Below, piece after piece: positions 4,971-5,981 of a stretch of 5,981 nt of DNA. The translations under genes were made by a program, and so were the position numbers. The number at the start of each line of letters is the position of its first letter. The first letter of the stretch is position 1. The DNA is taken from positions 3,136 through 9,116 of the forward strand of contig DLHV01000124.1 in assembly GCA_002483395.1 (NCBI GenBank). Direction: 5' to 3'. Below the pieces are notes generated by a model. That model was not told the origin of the DNA and ran no database searches. It saw only the letters and a list, made by a program, of their open reading frames with translations. Source of the stretch: Chloracidobacterium sp. UBA7659 (GTDB lineage Bacteria; Acidobacteriota; Blastocatellia; Pyrinomonadales; Pyrinomonadaceae).

Positions 4971-5213
4971 ATGAGAACCACCTTAGACATTGAAGACGAT
5001 GTGCTGCAAGCGGCTAAAGAGATGGCGCGGTGCGAAGGCAGTACGGCGGGACGCGTCATTTCCAAACTGGCGCGGCAGGCTCTAAGCGGCACATCTGAGA
5101 AGACAAGAAAAGCTTTTGTTTATAAGAATGGTGTGCCCGTCCTCCAACACAGGGATGGAGAGATAATCACTATGGAACACATTCAAAGCATCATGGATGA
5201 GGAAGGTATTTAG
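4971..5213 (+). CDS. vapB: VapB-type antitoxin, ribbon-helix-helix-like
   Basis: This encodes 80 residues. The N-terminal MRTTLDIEDDVLQAAKEMAR, continuing through TAGRVISKLARQAL, has the strand followed by two helices expected of a ribbon-helix-helix DNA-binding domain. It is very like the small antitoxins found next to PIN-domain toxins. The acidic C-terminal part (residues about 50-80, including GVPVLQHRDGEIITMEHIQSIMDEEGI) is likely the segment that wraps around and neutralises the toxin. The stop TAG (5211-5213) is two bases before the toxin start, and the toxin's Shine-Dalgarno sequence lies within the last codons, so the two genes are translationally coupled. It probably represses its own promoter through the repeats just upstream. 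No Shine-Dalgarno sequence is seen; the promoter position suggests leaderless translation from ATG 4971. Confidence 0.85.
   Translation: MRTTLDIEDDVLQAAKEMARCEGSTAGRVISKLARQALSGTSEKTRKAFVYKNGVPVLQHRDGEIITMEHIQSIMDEEGI
5199..5206 (+). promoter_or_regulatory. Shine-Dalgarno sequence for the toxin, inside the antitoxin gene
   Basis: GAGGAAGG at 5199-5206 is the strongest ribosome binding site in the window and stands nine bases before the TTG at 5216. It supports this rare start codon. The combination of a strong site and a weak start codon probably sets the toxin:antitoxin ratio. Confidence 0.75.
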
Positions 5214-5215
5214 GT

Positions 5216-5650
5216 TTGCGATCCCTGTTAGACGTAAATGTTATCATCGCGTTGCTTGACTCTAAGCACGTGTTTCATAAGCGAGCGCACTCATGGTGGG
5301 CAACGGATGGAAACGCCGGTTGGGCAAGCTGTCCGCTAACAGAGAACGCGGTGTTAAGAATCATGTCGCATCCTAATTATGATCGCCAGTATCGGTTCTC
5401 GGTCAGTGCTTTGATCGGACAGCTAAGAGATTTTATCCAAAAAACCGATCATCAATTTTGGGCCGATGAAATCTCCATGCTTGATGATTCACTTTTTGAC
5501 CCCGATCGCATTCATGGCCCGCGGCAGCTTACTGACCTTTATTTATTGGCCCTGGCAACAAAACATCATGGACGACTGGCCACATTCGACCAGGGCATCT
5601 CTCTCTCCGCCGTCACGGGCGCTAAGGCCGAAAATCTGTGCATCGCCTAG
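5216..5650 (+). CDS. vapC: VapC-type PIN-domain ribonuclease toxin
   Basis: This encodes 144 residues starting at TTG. The PIN-domain acidic residues are all visible: D6 in LLDVNVIIALLD, E43 in CPLTENAVLRIM, D107 in LTDLYLLALA and D125 in LATFDQGI. Together they should bind Mg2+ or Mn2+ for RNA cleavage. VapC toxins typically cleave tRNA or rRNA and stop translation; the actual target here cannot be read. SHPNY after the central acidic residue and the C-terminal FDQGI stretch are typical of one large VapC subgroup. It follows the antitoxin by two bases and is preceded by a strong Shine-Dalgarno sequence. The frame is intact with complete active-site residues, so the system is probably functional. 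Confidence 0.9.
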   Translation: MRSLLDVNVIIALLDSKHVFHKRAHSWWATDGNAGWASCPLTENAVLRIMSHPNYDRQYRFSVSALIGQLRDFIQKTDHQFWADEISMLDDSLFDPDRIHGPRQLTDLYLLALATKHHGRLATFDQGISLSAVTGAKAENLCIA

Positions 5651-5754
5651 CTTCGCAGAGATGTGCGGGGCGGCGGCTGTTCCGTTCCTGATCGCTTGGG
5701 AAATTGCTGCTGCTCCGTGAATACAAGATTGGACCGCCGACGGGTGAGTCGGAG
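5651..5754. other. Convergent intergenic region with no clear terminator
   Basis: This is about 100 bases between the toxin gene and the converging gene at the right edge. The only stem found is CCGAC (5737-5741) with GTCGG (5748-5752), a 5-bp hairpin without a T-tract on either strand. No gene, promoter or repeat is recognised here. Confidence 0.4.
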
Positions 5755-5981
5755 TCACTTTATCTCAAAAGTCCTGATTTCGACAGCCAGCTCTACTTCG
5801 AGTTTTCCCTTGTCCGCGATGATCGTTTTTCGCTCCTTCTCCATTTCCTCCAGCCGCGTTTCCTGCTCGCCGGCCTTGGCGATGTAGCGGGCGATCAACG
5901 TTTTTGCCTCGGCGGTTTTCGAGAGTGATTCGATGTTTTCGCGGAGGCGTTTTTGATCGGCTTCGATTTTTGCAACTTCAT
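5755..5981 (-). CDS. C-terminal fragment of a coiled-coil protein, probably DUF4139/MuiA-like
   Basis: On the minus strand a frame is open from the right edge (first full codon complementary to 5977-5979) to a TGA complementary to 5755-5757, giving 74 residues; the start lies outside the window. The sequence is charged and heptad-like. It includes EVAKIEADQKRLRENIESL, AKTLIARYIAKAGEQETRLEEMEKER and then a lysine/glutamate-rich tail. The 'DQKRLREN ... RY..K...QE.RLE' pattern resembles the C-terminal coiled coil of DUF4139 (mucoidy inhibitor MuiA-like) proteins. That identification rests on pattern recognition of a short tail only; a different coiled-coil protein is possible. The rest of the gene would be needed to assign it. 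It converges with the toxin gene. Confidence 0.65.
   Translation of the reverse strand, partial: EVAKIEADQKRLRENIESLSKTAEAKTLIARYIAKAGEQETRLEEMEKERKTIIADKGKLEVELAVEIRTFEIK

Noticed and set aside
5663..5928. Two overlapping plus-strand frames of 74 residues at the right edge
   Set aside because: Serine/arginine-rich translation without motifs; the opposite strand carries the convincing coiled-coil coding sequence.

Overview
The window looks like a stretch of bacterial chromosome with moderate GC content. It mixes single-gene transcription units with several kinds of small repeat. Gene content and style (a pilin-like C-terminal domain, a PilZ protein, a Gfo/Idh/MocA oxidoreductase, a YfiT/DinB-like enzyme, a COG4299-type membrane acyltransferase, palindromic repeats between and inside genes) suggest an environmental bacterium, perhaps Acidobacteriota (Blastocatellia-like). 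That placement is inferred from general resemblance; no marker gene is present to prove it.

Layout. Positions 1-374 (+) hold the C-terminal end of a pilin-like protein. Positions 466-933 (+) encode a small PilZ-domain protein, followed by a clear intrinsic terminator (957-990). Positions 1019-2125 (+) encode a Gfo/Idh/MocA-type NAD(P)-dependent oxidoreductase. Positions 2179-2754 (-) encode a REP-associated tyrosine transposase (RAYT). It is bracketed by two inverted copies of a two-hairpin REP-like repeat (2094-2136 and 2783-2825). Positions 2834-3367 (+) encode a YfiT/DinB-like putative metal-dependent enzyme. A long imperfect palindrome (3376-3464) separates it from a multi-spanning membrane protein of the HGSNAT/NagX type (3493-4893), which carries an in-frame repeat insertion of about 40 residues. 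Positions 4971-5650 (+) hold a two-gene type II toxin-antitoxin operon (ribbon-helix-helix-type antitoxin, PIN toxin) with a good sigma-70-type promoter. Positions 5755-5981 (-) are the C-terminal end of a coiled-coil protein, probably of the DUF4139 type, that enters from the right edge.

The most interesting part is 2094-2825. The RAYT and its two inverted repeats form a compact REPtron-like unit wedged between two housekeeping-type genes. One repeat supplies the last codons and stop of the oxidoreductase. The other supplies most of the Shine-Dalgarno sequence of the YfiT-like gene. The two repeat copies differ by paired compensatory changes in their second hairpin, which argues that the folded structure is what is conserved. 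A second, unrelated repeat type has been accommodated inside the membrane acyltransferase gene without breaking its frame. Apart from the toxin-antitoxin pair and the repeat/RAYT unit, the genes do not form an obvious shared pathway.
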